From contig JAHHSE010000029.1 of the NCBI GenBank assembly GCA_020025395.1, positions 1-13,678 on the forward strand: a DNA stretch of 13,678 nt, in the 5' to 3' direction. The translations under genes were made by a program, and so were the position numbers. The notes under the pieces are model-generated. The model was not told the origin of the DNA. It worked only from the letters and a program-made list of their open reading frames with translations, and did no database searches. This DNA is from Oscillospiraceae bacterium (GTDB lineage Bacteria > Bacillota > Clostridia > Oscillospirales > Oscillospiraceae). This document shows positions 12,733-13,678 of the stretch, in pieces. Every line of letters begins with the position of its first letter. Position 1 is the stretch's first letter.

Positions 12733-13484
12733 TGTATCGCATCGACATTATGACCCTCTTTGATGAGACTGTCGGAGACATGATGAACGAATCCATTTTG
12801 GGTCGGGCTCAGGAACGGGACCTTCTCCGTATCGAAGCCCATCAAATCCGAGACTATACCTTGAATAAACAGAAGCAGGTGGACAACTACCCCTATGGAG
12901 GTGGACACGGGGCAGTCATGCAGGCCGACCCCCTCTATCAGTGCTGGAGCCACATCGTGTCCGCCTATGGGCCGGGACGCACCATCTTCCTCTCCCCCGC
13001 CGGAGAAACCTTTCACCAGGAACGGGCCAAACAGCTGGCCAGCCAAGAGGACCACCTCATTTTGGTCTGCGGCCACTATGAGGGGATTGATGAGCGCTTT
13101 ATTGAGGAATGTGTGGATGAAGAAATCTCTCTGGGGGACTTTGTTCTGACAGGGGGAGAGCTTGCCGCCATGGTAGTCGCCGATGCCGTTTCCCGCCTGG
13201 TCCCCGGTGTCCTCTCTGACCCGGAGTGTTTTGAGGAGGAAAGCCACTGGAATGGAATGCTGGAATATCCCCAATACACCCGACCGGAGATTTGGCACGG
13301 ACGAACCGTCCCCCCTGTCCTTCTCTCCGGTCACCACGCCAACATTCAGAGATGGCGGCGGAAGCAATCCATCCTCCGCACCTGGCGCCGCCGCCCTGAT
13401 CTCTATGCCCGTCTGGACCTCTCCTCCAGGTCCGATCAAAAAATCCTTCGCGAAATTACCGCAGAAGAGCCGGATTTTCCCTGA
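12732..13484 (+). CDS. trmD: tRNA (guanine-N1-)-methyltransferase TrmD
   Basis: TrmD methylates N1 of G37 in tRNAs reading CNN and related codons, preventing +1 frameshifts; it acts as a homodimer with a trefoil-knot SAM site. The 250-residue protein shows the DNYPYGGGHGAVMQ loop (51-64), knot motifs VCGHYEGIDER (112-122) and SLGDFVLTGGE (133-143), and the C-terminal LLSGHHANIQRWR (197-209). In the segment before LEYPQYTRP the residue aligning with catalytic Asp169 of E. coli appears to be Glu170, within EEESHWNGM. The start overlaps rimM by one base. No terminator and no rplS are seen downstream; the next gene has its own promoter 13 bases later. Confidence 0.97.
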   Translation: MYRIDIMTLFDETVGDMMNESILGRAQERDLLRIEAHQIRDYTLNKQKQVDNYPYGGGHGAVMQADPLYQCWSHIVSAYGPGRTIFLSPAGETFHQERAKQLASQEDHLILVCGHYEGIDERFIEECVDEEISLGDFVLTGGELAAMVVADAVSRLVPGVLSDPECFEEESHWNGMLEYPQYTRPEIWHGRTVPPVLLSGHHANIQRWRRKQSILRTWRRRPDLYARLDLSSRSDQKILREITAEEPDFP

Positions 13485-13496
13485 TCTGGGATTGTC

Positions 13497-13524
13497 TTGA
13501 CATTTGTCTCTCTGCCTGTATAAT
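13497..13524 (+). promoter_or_regulatory. Consensus vegetative promoter of the DegV-family gene
   Basis: Perfect TTGACA (13497-13502) and perfect TATAAT (13519-13524) are separated by 16 bp. Transcription should start near 13531, about 28 bases before the ATG. It lies immediately after trmD. Confidence 0.88.
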
Positions 13525-13543
13525 GTAATTATAAATATTACAT
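13523..13543 (+). promoter_or_regulatory. Operator-like dyad over the DegV transcription start
   Basis: ATGTAAT (13523-13529) and ATTACAT (13537-13543) are perfect 7-bp inverted copies around a 7-base AT-rich centre. They overlap the end of the -10 element and the expected start of transcription. This placement is typical of a repressor site, and the stem is too weak for a terminator. The regulator is not identifiable from the sequence. Confidence 0.45.
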
Positions 13544-13558
13544 CGGGAGATTTTTCTT

Positions 13559-13678
13559 ATGGGATATAAAATCGTCGTAGACAGCTGCTGTGACCTCACA
13601 GCCTCCATGTCTCAAAACCCGGCCTTTGTCCGGGTTCCCCTCACCATTGATGTGGATGGGACCTTTTATGTGGATGAC
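13559..13678 (+). CDS. DegV family protein, 5' part only
   Basis: Forty codons are visible before the window ends. The N-terminus MGYKIVVDSCCDLTASM carries the DegV DSxxDL motif, followed by RVPLTIDVDGTFYVDD, which fits the next strand of this fold. DegV proteins bind a fatty acid; characterised members (FakB) present it to the kinase FakA for phospholipid synthesis. Whether this one works with FakA cannot be judged here. The ATG at 13559 has GGGAG 9 bases upstream and its own strong promoter. The two Cys in DSCCDL are seen in some clostridial homologues as I recall. Confidence 0.85.
   Translation, partial: MGYKIVVDSCCDLTASMSQNPAFVRVPLTIDVDGTFYVDD

Noticed and set aside
1..13678. Search for a novel accessory system, mobile element, CRISPR array or tRNA
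   Set aside because: Every substantial stretch is accounted for by conserved core genes and short control regions; no direct repeats, transposase, integrase or cloverleaf-like sequence was seen.

Overview
The window comes from the chromosome of an endospore-forming, Gram-positive Bacillota. The high G+C coding bias and protein style suggest Clostridia, probably Oscillospirales (Flavonifractor/Intestinimonas-like); that placement is inference. A complete eight-gene spoIIIA operon shows that the lineage sporulates. Nearly all DNA is tightly packed conserved core gene content. I see no phage, insertion sequence, CRISPR array, tRNA, rRNA or defence system, and no clearly new multigene system. No gene-free gap exceeds 300 bases; the largest is the divergent promoter region at 9708-9902.

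Layout. (1) Bases 1-110 hold an AT-rich edge and a long palindromic, probably bidirectional terminator. (2) Bases 111-5275, minus strand: spoIIIAA-AB-AC-AD-AE-AF-AG-AH, followed by an Asp23/Gls24-family gene (yqhY-like). Many of these genes overlap start-to-stop. A sigma-E-like promoter candidate lies just upstream of spoIIIAA. (3) Bases 5338-9707, minus strand: a compact operon read in the order M16 peptidase-like protein (YmfF type), M16 metallopeptidase (YmfH type), lgt, folD, ending in a clear terminator. (4) Bases 9708-9902: a divergent control region with a consensus vegetative promoter to the right, a weaker one to the left, and a 10-bp dyad between their -35 elements. (5) Bases 9903-13484, plus strand: ylxM-ffh-rpsP-khpA, an intrinsic terminator, then rimM-trmD. 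This is the classical SRP/ribosome-maturation cluster. (6) Bases 13497-13678: a consensus promoter with an operator-like dyad and the start of a DegV-family gene cut by the window edge.

How the genes work together. SpoIIIAA-AH build the mother-cell part of the feeding-tube/secretion-like channel between mother cell and forespore. The M16 pair looks like a split heterodimeric protease: one subunit has the zinc site and the other has the C-terminal Arg/Tyr pair. It is co-transcribed with lipoprotein diacylglyceryl transferase and the folate enzyme FolD. The right-hand cluster couples protein targeting (Ffh, YlxM) to 30S maturation (S16, RimM, KhpA) and tRNA G37 methylation (TrmD).

The observations most worth checking are the complementary M16 active-site split, the apparent Glu for Asp exchange at the TrmD general-base position, the uncharacterised dyads at three promoters, the terminator inside the khpA-rimM interval, and start-codon traps at spoIIIAE, ymfH and ylxM.
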